Shown here one piece after another: positions 44,894-54,739 of a stretch of DNA of 64,000 nucleotides (its first letter is position 1; every line of letters starts with the position of its first letter). The position numbers and the translations under genes were made by a program. The DNA lies in assembly GCA_015179125.1 (NCBI GenBank), contig WHVA01000143.1:62001-126000 (forward strand), in the 5' to 3' direction. The DNA is from Gautieria morchelliformis (Eukaryota; Basidiomycota; Agaricomycetes; Gomphales; Gomphaceae). The notes below the pieces were generated by a model. The model worked only from the letters and a program-made list of their open reading frames with translations, was not told the DNA's origin and did no database searches.

Positions 44894-45029
44894 CTCTAGG
44901 TGGATACCCATGCTTCACACGGGGGTGTAGGTCAAATGCATTGGGTAAATCAAACTTGGGATAAGTAAAACACATCTCATTGCAATTGAAAGTAGCTATA
45001 AGTAACACATCAAGATAGGTAATGTCTCT

Positions 45030-45780
45030 ACACATGTCTGCATGTGCCCAAGTATAGCGTGCATAGCATGTCCTCCATACATAGCCTCGAATATAGCATG
45101 CTTATTGTGTCCCTGGCCCACATATAACATGTTCCCAAGTATAGTGTGCGTAGCATGTCCTCCATGCATAGTGTGTCTCCACATGTTGCATATCCCCAAG
45201 TACAGTGTGCATGGCGTGTCCCACATGCATAGCATGTCCCTGGTTTGTAGCATGTCCCCAAACATAGCGTGTCCACATGTGTAGCATGTCCCTCCATGTA
45301 GTGTGTGTAGCATCCCCCTCAAGTATAGTGTGCAAAGTGTGTCCCCAATGATAACATGTCCCCCAAGTATAGTGTGCATAGCATGTCCTTTGTTTGTAGC
45401 GTGTCCCCTAAGTATAGCATGTGTAGAATGTCCCGTGTTTATAGTGTATTCCCCTGTAGTGTGTCCCTTGTTTGTACCATGTCCCCCAAGCATAGTGTGT
45501 CCCCACATATAGTGTGCACATCCCCATGCATAGCATGCTTGTCCCCATGCATAACATGCGTGTCTCCACGCATAACATGCGTGTCCCCAAGCATAGCGTG
45601 TGTGTCCCCATGCATAGCATGCTTGTCCCCACGCATAACATGCGTGTCTCCACGCATAGCATGTGTGTCCCCATGCATAACATGCGTGTCCCCATGCATA
45701 ACATGCGTGTCCCCATGCATAGCATGCATGTTAGTGTGTGTAGCATGTCCCAATGGCATGTGTAGCATATCCCCAAGGGC
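45030..45780. repeat. Minisatellite with 21 bp core, related to the 17 bp array
   Basis: Left part is irregular (CATAGCATGTCCYCCAAGTAT units). At 45530-45730 it becomes a regular 21 bp repeat, GTGTCCCCATGCATAACATGC, encoding a chance seven-residue MHGDTHV repeat. It occupies the same position in unit D as the 17 bp array does in unit 3, and shares the GTGTCCCCA motif. Confidence 0.8.
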
Positions 45781-46149
45781 TTCAAAGTGAAGCGAGCAGG
45801 GGCTGTTACTTATCATTAACTTTGTGCAAACTCAGGGACATGTATCAATATCTATTTTGTGACATATACAGACATAAATAAAATAGTAAAGGAAGCCATA
45901 TTTAAGCAGCTGCTGTCATTAATTTTAGCAAAGTCAGGATTATCTATTTTTCAAAAAATGTCAAAATAAATGTCCAGTACATTTAAGCTGAAGTTGTTAT
46001 TAATTTTAGCAGCGTCAAGATTACCTATTTTTGAAAAATGTCAAAAAAATGCACTGTACATTTAAGCTGGAGCTGTTGTCAATTTTCATAAAGTCAGGAT
46101 AATTTATTGACATCTATCTGCGAAAAAATGTCAAAAAAGTACAGTACAT

Positions 46150-46900
46150 TGAACCAGAAGCTGTTATTAATGCCCAGCCAAAGCCAGAGAAGCCCAGAGA
46201 CTGACAGAGAAACCCAGAGCCCATAGTAAGCCAGCCACCAGTATAGCCAGAGAGGAGTGCCTGGTAAGCAGCTTTACAGTAAATAAAACAATAAAACAAA
46301 CCACATTTAAAAGCAGAATCTATTGTCATTGATTTTAGAGGAAACTTATTGATGTCAATTTTCGAAAAAAACCTGAAAAATATTGATATTAAAATACATT
46401 TTTTTCTGCAGTCTTTGGATGTTATTTAAATCTATTTTTGAAAAAGATCACAAAAATATAATGCAAATGTGACAATACTATATGATGAGAAAAAAAGGAA
46501 CTAATAAAATTACCAACACAAATAAAATAAAATACATGGCAATGCATTAAAAAAAGATATTACCTAGCAATAGAAAGCCAGCCAAGCCAATAGATAGCCA
46601 GCCAGCCAAAGCAATAGACAGCCAGCCAGCTACAGGAGGAGACAGCACACAGAGCAGACAGCACACAGAGCAGCCAGCACACAGAGCAGCCAGCACACAG
46701 AGGGGACAGCAGACAGAGCACACAGCAGAAAGAGGAATCGCCGGTTGGGCAGGTTCCTAGTGTTCCCTCCTTACCGTGCGGCCTTTATACCGCGCGCGCG
46801 TCGTGCACGGACCATGCTCGTACGCTGTCGCGAACGGGTCACGTGACCGCTGCTCAGCGTTCATGCTCGCGGCCGCGCCGCTCGCGCTCCAGGTTCACGC
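46150..46900. other. Non-coding interior of Helitron unit D
   Basis: AT-rich sequence with CCAGAGAAGCCCAGAGAC-type repeats, CAGCCAGCCA repeats and CAGCACACAGAGCAG repeats, then the GC-rich 5' block. No protein-coding frame is credible. Confidence 0.5.
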
Positions 46901-47034
46901 CGGTCTGCCGGTCACGTGACCGCTGCGCAGCGTTGGTGCTCGCGGCTGCGCCGCTCGCCGCTGACATAAGTTTTACGTAATATTATTTGTAAGCGCGCCC
47001 ACAACCTCCCACCGTGCTACTTTCACCTATAGGA

Positions 47035-48230
47035 ATAGGAATAGGAATGGCGCAGAGCATGTCTGACACAGAACCAAAAGCTGTATACGCCTCGGAAAGT
47101 AAAACAAATTTAACAAGCGCAGGGACCAAAGCCGATAGGCAAGTTACAGACCCATTTCAGACCAAATGAATGATATGCTGAATCATAGCTCGGAGAGCCT
47201 CGTATTGCACTCGTCAACCGGTACGTCCAACCGTGAGAGTCAGATGTGGATAAAAGTATATCTGCTTACTGTTCGAACGAGAAGTATCCTCTTTGCCGGG
47301 TACGGAACTTAGGGAACTGCTAAACCTGCTTAGTTCTATCACTGTGGGTGACAACTCCTCGGGTGCATAACCCTTCCCATCCAACCCACTACTCGCATTA
47401 AATCGGCTGGGGTCTACGAATTTCAAGCGGAGGTGTGAACGGCACATGCTCGGGATACATGATGGGTTTGGATCCGGAAAGACAATGGGTGCGGCATCGT
47501 GAAAGGCATGAAAATGTTTCAAAGAGTGCGTGTGGTGGTGATGCGAAAGTGTGCCGTTTGTACGGCAGAGCACTGGATTGCCCGGTGCTACCGTATTTCT
47601 TGCAGGCATGAAGAGGACGACGGGCGAGAACGATCGGAGAGGAGCTAAAAACAGCAGACATGAATGAGAAGTATATTCGTGGTGAGTCCAAGGGGTTACA
47701 GTAAGAACTGAATGAACCGTCGACCACGTCAAGTGATCAGGACTCACTCACTCGTGTCTGTAACAGATGGGCGGGCCGGGTAGCGGCCCTGCGCAGGTAC
47801 CGAGCCATTGCTCTCCGTATCCAAAGGCATGTAGAGAATATTGGCCTATGCTGGTGACTCTTCAATCGCCTCAGTATATGGTATGAGGGTAGGTGTATCA
47901 CTTATCACACATCAGAAATATGCTCGTCCGTCTCGCTTCAGCTTTTACGTAATATCTGTATCAACAATTGACCTCAGGTTCACTACTCGGGCATGCTCTT
48001 GTCTTTATTTCTCGTCTTCCGTACGGAGCCGTTGCTCAGAAACTCCAGGATCAAGCTATTCAGCCTTTTAAGTAAAAACACTTGTTACTAGGATGCCAGG
48101 CTTCATCCCATCCCACATACTTTGGTATGACCTGCCCCATTGGTCGAGGCGGTCGGATAAATAGAATGTTTTATTTTCAAATACGTTGTCGTACAGTATA
48201 CATGCCGGATCTATATCTCCCGGGGTTAGA
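47035..48230. other. Unassigned; possible minus-strand exon
   Basis: A minus frame ending at 47214 has serine-rich protein-like composition (SPTVIELSRFSSSLSSVPGK) but no domain and no splice model. Nothing else is recognised up to 48.2 kb. Confidence 0.25.
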
Positions 48231-48453
48231 AGCCCTTGTCCTCGACAAGGGAACGTGACGTGACCATCGACCACGACCATGCAGATTTCTCTCCACCGCG
48301 CGCGTCGCTCACAGTAGATCGGATTCGGCGGAATACTAGCTACCCTGGGATTTCAGCGAAGGTTCAGCTCCCATTATTGAGCCCACTGCGGTCTCACACG
48401 AATCACCCCAGCCACCAGGCACAGTCCAGCCTGTGCGTACGAAGCGGAGCCCC

Positions 48454-49328
48454 ATGTTTCTGTCCTCAGACAATGAATGCGAGAATGCCCTGACCCTGAA
48501 GAAGGCCAAAATGGAGCCCAGTCCACAACAACCCCTTTCGGAGCACACTTGGAGCCCTTTGATAGAGGTGCTACCAGATGATCCACCTTCTGCACCGCGT
48601 TGCAAAGGCCATGTGAACGTGCAGGTTGCTGAGGCGGATAAGGTACCACAATCGGTAGCGAAGCAAGGGTACCCTGAGCATGCCTTCCTCCTAGGGTGGA
48701 AGATTTTTATTGGGGTAAGTGTCCATTTTCCTCGCAGCTGTTCGCAGAGTTAACAGAAATCCCTTCCATAGCCAGAGGTTGTTATGAAGCCAGCGAAGTG
48801 CAGGTGATGCCTCCACTACAATCACACATGTAGCGGGCAGGTGGGAAAAATGTGTGGGCGATGTATCCGCAATCGCTGGGCCTGTGTGCCACCAGAGGGT
48901 AAGCAATTCTCCTTTCAAATATTGCTTTCATCATTCGAACTCATGTGAAGTTTTGGACCCTCATCTAGAATATGAAGCGAAGGAGGAGAAGGATGGTCAG
49001 GAGGCTGAGGTGAGGGAGGGGGGCATGAAGGCAAAGGCAAAAGGGAAGCAAAGGATAAGGGGTCAACTGTGGGTCCATCGTCGATCTCTTCGAATGGTAT
49101 TCTTGGTAAGTCTCTTCTATTTTCCTCATCATCATCTTTGGCTGATTTCCAGATACCTTCGAAGGCACTTGAATGTCCACGCTGGTTGCTGAGGAAAGGG
49201 TGCAGGAGCTGGTAGAGAGGTCACAGGATTTGATGAGGAATGTGTCGGTGAAGTTGAACAAGTTGAACAGGACCATCTTAGAACTAGAGGGGGTCCAGGC
49301 GATGATTAGGAAGTTATTAATGAAGTAG
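48454..49328 (+). CDS. Hypothetical protein with Cys-cluster motif, intron-bearing
   Basis: An open exon from ATG 48454 to 48714 (87 codons) reads MFLSSDNECENALTLKKAKM and ends at a GTAAGT donor. Downstream, in another frame near 48850-48905, is CGRCIRNRWACVPPEGK, a cysteine motif resembling the Zn-cluster-like block of many Agaricomycete hypothetical and retroelement-associated proteins. A lysine/glutamate-rich segment, EKDGQEAEVREGGMKAKAKG, and a helical C-terminus, ERVQELVERSQDLMRN to QAMIRKLLMK with TAG at about 49326, follow. The exon joins between 48715 and 49175 are not all resolved: one candidate intron is only about 30 bp, and at least one lesion may exist. Function unknown; it may be a domesticated or transposon-borne gene. 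Confidence 0.4.
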
Positions 49329-49459
49329 AATGTTTTTTAGAATTATTTTGAACATAGAAGGGCTTCTTGGATTTCTACAAGGTCCTAGGCCTTAGGCTTC
49401 TTTGGACATTTTCTGTGAAATTGGGTGAGTCTGTGAGGTGAATAAGTCACATTCGAAGA

Positions 49460-49900
49460 GGGTTCCCAGACATAGCCTCAGGGGTGTGTTCATATCCCTT
49501 CCACTCTACTAAGTACTCGAGCCTCCTTCAGCCAACATGACTATCAAGGATTTTTGAGATTTTGTATTCGTTGGCGGAGTCGATTTTGATGGGGAGTGGA
49601 GGATCTGCGTGGCAACCTGGAATAGTAGATATGGTGGCTGGCTCCAGAAGGGATACATAAAACACAGGGTGAATCTGGTGAAGATCCAATGGTAAGCCCA
49701 AGCGAAATGCATGAGAAGATATTTTAGCCGTGATGGGGTATGGGCCAAGTCTTTGATGATCAAGTTTCTTTAAAGGTCGTTTTGTGCGAATATTTTGCAA
49801 GTCAAGCCATACTTTGTCTCCAACCTGAAATTCAGGAATTGGAATGTGGTGACTGGTTGTGGCTGAAGTGTACTGGGTAATTGATTTCTTTATTTGATCT
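49460..49900 (-). pseudogene. Ty3/gypsy integrase C-terminus and chromodomain remnant
   Basis: The minus strand reads FQVGDKVWLDLQNIRTKR, then LDHQRLGPYPITAKISSHAF and RLGLPLDLHQIHPVFYVSLL, the typical GPY/F end of Ty3/gypsy integrase. A chromodomain follows: EYKISKILDSHVG, an in-frame TGA, then LEYLVEWKGYEHTPE. This is a chromovirus-type element. Everything upstream (reverse transcriptase, RNase H, catalytic integrase) is missing. The stop inside the chromodomain shows it is dead. Confidence 0.8.
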
Positions 49901-49905
49901 CAAAG

Positions 49906-50220
49906 GTACTGATGAAGGTCCTTGAGATCTGCCGACTGGCAATAAGCATCTTCAGAAGCAACCTAAGTGAGAGATATTTCAAGCTTTGGCAACCAGATGC
50001 CAGGCTCCTCACTGCCCCTGAAGCGCAAGCTCCCTTCGAAGCAGCAGAACTTGAGCGGGTAGAGAAAGAGCGAGTGGCAGCAGCAGCAAAGGCTGAGAAG
50101 GAGTTGGTGGAGAGGCAGTGGAACCTTGAGAGGCATCATAACACAGCATTCAAGACATTTGATTCCCCCCTCACTACCTACAAGCTCAAGGATGACCTTA
50201 GGGGCAATGCAATGACGCTT
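49906..50220 (+). pseudogene. SAP-like gene, 5' part, split by copia 2
   Basis: The frame reads ERYFKLWQPDARLLTAPEAQ, a charged coiled-coil stretch with ERVEKERVAAAAKAEKELVE, then TYKLKDDLRGNAMTL, and stops being host sequence at 50220. The same frame resumes after the retrotransposon at 57453 and completes a SAP-like helix-turn-helix motif, a DNA-binding fold. The start is unclear because a gypsy remnant lies just upstream. The gene itself may belong to an older transposon; I do not recognise its full family. Confidence 0.6.
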
Positions 50221-50384
50221 ATTGTGAAAGCAACTTCTGTTGGCAGTTCACAGACCTAGACGGCGTCAGAAGAAGTCCTGTACAGTAGTTACATAATCTA
50301 TACTAGGTGGTCAAGAAAGGAGGGATCGGTCATGAGGAAGGAATGGGGGATAACAAGGGGTCAATCGTTCTCTGGATTTCAACA
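50221..50384 (-). repeat. Copia 2 left (3') LTR
   Basis: 164 bp, matching the right LTR except for a ~58 bp segment absent here. Outer edge is next to the ACGCTT target duplication. Confidence 0.8.
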
Positions 50385-50672
50385 CTCACCTGCGATTGGA
50401 CAATTGCTAATCCCCAGTTTCGAGGATAATTTCTGATGTTGTTCGCGGGGTATTCCTCATACTCAGGTGCTCTGTCCTCCCATTTCTCACCCCATTTCCA
50501 TGTTCGTTCCAATCGCCATTGTCATGTTTGGCAACCGATGCTCGCTGTTCGCGCCAATTACCATCGCCACGCCGTCAAACGCACGATCGACATCTTTGGG
50601 CTGACTTGGCAATCATCACTGGGTCTACCACCTCTGCTCGACCCTCTTCCGATGGTGTTCTGATAATTGGAT

Positions 50673-51706
50673 TGTCATGACCTGTGTATTTCCTGCACCT
50701 TGGTATCCCCAGTTTCCCTTTCGCTACTCCTCCTCAGTGTTCGCTCGGCTTCGCCCTCCACCTCGACCCCTCCTCCTCTATGTCGCCTCTGTTCGCCCTT
50801 CCTTGCATTTCGCCGAACGGCCATTTGCTGCTCGCATCATTCGCCAGCAGGCACACCATCAAATACGATCGATACCATTCACCCGGCATGATGGTTCATC
50901 ATTAACCCTATCGTCTTCTTAATCCAACCCCATTGGGTGTTCGTATGGTCAAAGTGTGTTCGCAGGACACCCCTCCCATAGGTCGTGCGGGATCAACCCA
51001 GTAGACCAAGAGTCCGTGCAAGGTAGCATGTATGCGGGTCCCAAGACATGGCTTTGTCCATAAGTGCCTTTGCCACCTTTACTCTCCATCGTTTCATGTC
51101 CTCCCTCGTCTCACATTCTATTGTATGTTTATTTCGTCTATGTTGTATCATGACTGCGCACCCCTATCCAACCCTGACTTGTGATGGCCTCTTTCCTATT
51201 TGCTGATATCTTACGAGCATTCGATATAAGTAGTTTACATTCGCATGTATATTCCCCAGTTCAATTATCATACGTCGTTCACCTTGTGCAAATTTGACCT
51301 CGCTGTGGCCATCATCTTAAGCCTTCTCTTGGAGATTTCCATCTTCGACTAGTAGAGGACTTAGGCGCCACCGGTGAGTTTTCATACTTCGTCTTCGTTA
51401 CCTTAGCCTTCGAACCATTTTCTGCGCTGTTGGCGAAGGGCTCTGAAGGAGCACCTTCGCCAGCGAAGGGATTGTCGAGACTTATACAGCCCTTCTGTGA
51501 GACCTTGCACGTTACATCGTCAAGAGCCATGGGCGATTTCGCTACGACTGTAGATAGGGTGAGCCCCGTTTAGGCAAACCCTCTTACCTTGTGAACATTC
51601 ATTGGTTCATCTATTCACCGAACGGCATACTTGTTCGCACAAGTTATTCGGGCATTCGCTGTGTTCACTAATACACAATATTAACACCTGAAAACCAATC
51701 TTGACA
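50673..51706 (+). repeat. LTR of TGTCATGA family inside copia 2 pol end
   Basis: Begins TGTCATGACCTG and ends ATCTTGACA, 1034 bp, alike throughout to 19923-20886. On the right it cuts the RNase H tail after ILTKSL. To its left 50430-50672 is a diverged partial repeat of the LTR's own 5' half, so the true left edge of the insertion is probably near 50430. Flanking 5 bp do not match. A minus-strand frame for KLSSKLGIS just left of 50430 could be the displaced pol end. Confidence 0.7.
51312..51530 (-). other. Short conserved frame inside the LTR (also 56591-56782)
   Basis: Both LTR copies have a minus-strand ATG frame that starts MALDDVTCKVS and continues through DNPFAGEG, PSEPFA and KYENSPV. 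It is 72 codons here and 63 in the other copy. The third copy (20.65 kb) keeps the beginning but is frameshifted. It runs opposite to the LTR's apparent TATA box. It may be chance, or the end of a coding exon carried by the LTR. Confidence 0.35.
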
Positions 51707-54700
51707 TAGGGATTTCGTCAAGATGACGGCCATGTTCTCCTTTGTCGATACAACAGATATCTCCACAATTCCCTTCTTGATGCAGTCACAGATGTAGTGG
51801 TACTTGACATCTATGCGCTTTGTACGCTTGTGAAAGATGGTGTTCATGGCAATAGCGCGAGCACCTAGTGAGTCTGAGAAGGTGTTGAGGGGCAATTCAA
51901 TTTCAAAGTTGAGTTGCTGTAGTAATGATATGGACCATTGTGCATGCTTCGTGCATTCCGTCAAGGCCATGTATTCGGCTTCTGTCGAGGACAGGGCGAC
52001 TGTCCATTGCTTCTGCATGGCCTATGTGACGGATCCTCCTGATAGGATAAAGACGTAGCCACTTGTTGACCGGCGACCTTCAGCGTTCGAAGCCCAGTCC
52101 GAGTCAGAGTAGCTGATGTTTTCGGTGGAATCGTTCCTTCCGTATGTCACGCTATAGCTCCGTGTCGTAGATAGGTAGCGTAGGACATGCTGCACGGTGA
52201 GGAGGTGTTCTGCCATGGGGTTTGAACCAAATTGCAAGAGTCGGTTTACTGCGAAGCATATGTCTGGTCTGGAGCCGAGCATGGCGTATATGAGTGAACC
52301 AACAATTTGTTGGTATTGGGAAATGATGGAGGAGTCGGAATTTTTTCTGTGTTCTGTGTGAGCTTTGTGCCTCGTTGAAAAGGCGTGTGCACTGGTCTAC
52401 ATTGCGTCATTTCGTAGCGAGTCATCATGCAGTCGATATAATGGGACTGGTCTACTGTTATCGTCCTTTTTGAGCGATCCCATGTGATGTGGATGCCTAG
52501 GAAGTGATTTATCTCCCCCAGATCGGTGATTTTGTAGTGTGTACCGATCTTCACTTGAGGTCGCTGACTGTGGCGAGGACACCAATTATGGCAATGTTGT
52601 CTAAGTATACAAGCACGATTGTGGGGTGCTCCCCCTCATCGTCACGCTTAATAAATATTCACATGTCACCGGCGAGGTTCTTTTGGAATCCTAGTGTGTT
52701 GAGCGTGTCTTGTAGATGCGCGTGCCATTGTTGTCCTGCCTGTTTCAGGCCGTAGATACCTTTCATTAATTTGCACACTTTTCCTTCCTTTCCTTGAGCT
52801 GTGAAGCCCTCCAGCTGTTCCATGTAAAGCTTTTCGTCCAGGTTACCATTGAGGTAGGCTGATTTGATGTTGATCTGGTGTACTTCCAGGTCAAATATTG
52901 CTGTGAGCGATAGCAGCAGTCTCAATGAGTCCAGTCTTGCCACTGGTGTGAAAGTTTCATCATAATCGATACCAGCGGTCTGTAGGAACCCTTTGGCGAC
53001 GAGGTGTGCTTGATATTGGGTGACATTTCCCTGTGTGTCGTGTTTTGTCAGGTAAACCCACTTGCATTTGACCGTGTGCCTGCCCTCCGGTAGGTCTGCT
53101 AGCTCCCAGGTTCCATTTTCTATCAGGCACCTTATTTCCTCCTTCATGGTACCCACCCATATCTCAGCTTCTGGGGAGGACATTGCGAGTTTGTATGACA
53201 TCGGGTCCCCTGTCGGCATGATATCGGTTGCTGCCAGGAATGCTGAGATGGTGTTTGTCCATATGGCAGGGACCCATGGGTTTCCCCTGCCGGGGCTGGC
53301 GTTCATTGGGTTGGGGCATAGGGACCGGCCGATGATTTGCGCCGATCTGCGTGGAGGGGGTTGGGGAGGTTGTGGACACAGTGGAGGTGGACCAGGTGGT
53401 GGTGGTTGCGTTGGATTGGTTCCTACATTCTCATCATCGCTTTCTGGTAGGGAAAGGTTGACTAGCTCAGGTGGCAGCTGCAGCTGTTGTGAGGAGATAG
53501 CACTCGGTTGTTTGATTTTGGCTGTCAGGGTGCGAAGAGGGTATGCATTTTCCTCAAAAATGACGTCGGTGGATACTATTACTTTGTGTGAGGATGGTTC
53601 CCATAGCTTATACCCCTTTGTGGAACCATCATATCCAATGAAGATGAACTTTTTCAATGTTGGATCGAATTTTGTTCTCTGAGTCGTTGTGTGCATGTAG
53701 GCTAAGCATCTGAATGTCCTGAGGTAGCTCAGGTCAGGTGGGTGTCCATGGAGACGTTCGTGTGGGGAGACGTAGTCAGTTGCGCGTGATGGCACGTGGT
53801 TTCATACGTGTGTGGCTGTAGCTACTGCGCTTTCCCAGAAGCCATGAGACACCCCTGCACTCTGGAGCATGGCGTGTGCGGCTTCCACAATTGTGTGGTT
53901 TGCCCTTTCAGCAACGCCATGTTGTTGCGGTGTGTGTGGTGTGGTAAGCTCATGTTTTATTCCCTGCTCCTCGATGTATTGGTTGAACTCCGTTGATAGG
54001 AATTCCCCCCTGCGATCCAAGTGTATGGATTGTAGCATACCTTTGTAGTGTGTGGATATGAGTGCATGGTATTTCTTGAAGTAATCAAAAGTATTGCTCT
54101 TTGCTTGCAAGAAGAAAACCCACTTGTATCGGGTGTAGTCGTCCACAAGCCCATAGTGGCAGCTGTGACCTTGGATGGACCGCGTTTGCATTGGGCCAGC
54201 GAGATCAAGGGTGTCAATGGGGATGCTCATTTGCGCCGAGTGGATGGAAGGCAACGTGGAGCTTAGTGCAAGCCAATAGTGTCTTCCATCGAGCTGTCCT
54301 TCCACATACTCCACTCTGTCTTTGCTGAATATCACTTTAGAGCCTTCAAAGTTGACAGGGATGCCTTTTTCTCCAATTCTGAGTATTGAGATGAAGCGGC
54401 CCCTAATGTCCGGCGAGTAGAGCACGTTTTGGAGTTCGATTTTCTTCTCTCTTCCATTTACCCATGTTTTCATTGTGACTGTACCGCTACCGATGTAGGA
54501 TACTGCTTTCTTTTTGTTGGCTAGGAATACGGTGCGAGGCGTTTTGAGCAATTGACATGTGGAGTAGTCGACGATGTCGTGGGTTATGTGGTCAGTGCAT
54601 CCCGAGTCGATCATCCACTTATTTGATCTCGCAATATAGAAGCAAATTGAGTCAATTGTGCTGGATGTTACATTGTTAGTGCTATTGGGCAGGTTTGTAG

Positions 54701-54725
54701 AGTCTCCCATGATGGCGGCGCTCAT
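51707..54725 (-). pseudogene. pol: Copia 2 pol
   Basis: Order is protease (WMIDSGCTDHI), integrase (D in DLAGPMQT, D in IHLDRRGEF, E in HGVAERANHT), reverse transcriptase (WVYLTKHDTQGNVTQYQAHL, KGIYGLKQAGQQWH) and RNase H (SRPDICFAVNRLLQF, DSDWAS, LSSTEAEYMAL). Lesions: the GAG-pre-integrase HHCC finger between protease and integrase is deleted, since YWLALS runs almost directly into DLAGPM. There is an in-frame TGA at 53799-53801. Several frame changes lie at 52.2-52.66 kb. The reverse transcriptase catalytic box reads VYLDN instead of VYVDD, losing one metal-binding aspartate. The RNase H end is cut at 51707 by an LTR. Confidence 0.85.
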
Positions 54726-54739
54726 GGAAGGTGTTGCTT

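Larger units (their letters stand above)
44896..47030 (-). mobile_element. Helitron unit D (non-autonomous, diverged 3' end)
   Basis: CTAG at 44896-44899 is followed by a mutated version of the terminal hairpin (CCCATGC-TTC-ACACGGG). Then come the usual subterminal sequence, a minisatellite block, the GGGACATGTATCAATATCT block, ~90 bp repeats, short CAGCACACAGAGCAG repeats (46640-46700), and the common 5' region with the GC palindrome near 46936-46957. The 5' end lies near 47030, before a GGAATA microsatellite; the exact TC is uncertain. Its hairpin decay suggests it is the oldest unit. Confidence 0.6.

Noticed and set aside
45408-45816. MHGDTHV-repeat peptide frames on both strands
   Set aside because: By-product of the 21 bp minisatellite; no independent coding evidence.
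50215-51711. Target-site duplication for the LTR at 50673-51706
   Set aside because: Flanking 5-mers (TGGAT and TAGGG) do not match and a partial LTR copy lies to the left, so no duplication can be claimed.
53062-53682. 206-residue plus-strand frame
   Set aside because: Antisense of the copia 2 reverse transcriptase and linker, which is clearly coding on the minus strand.
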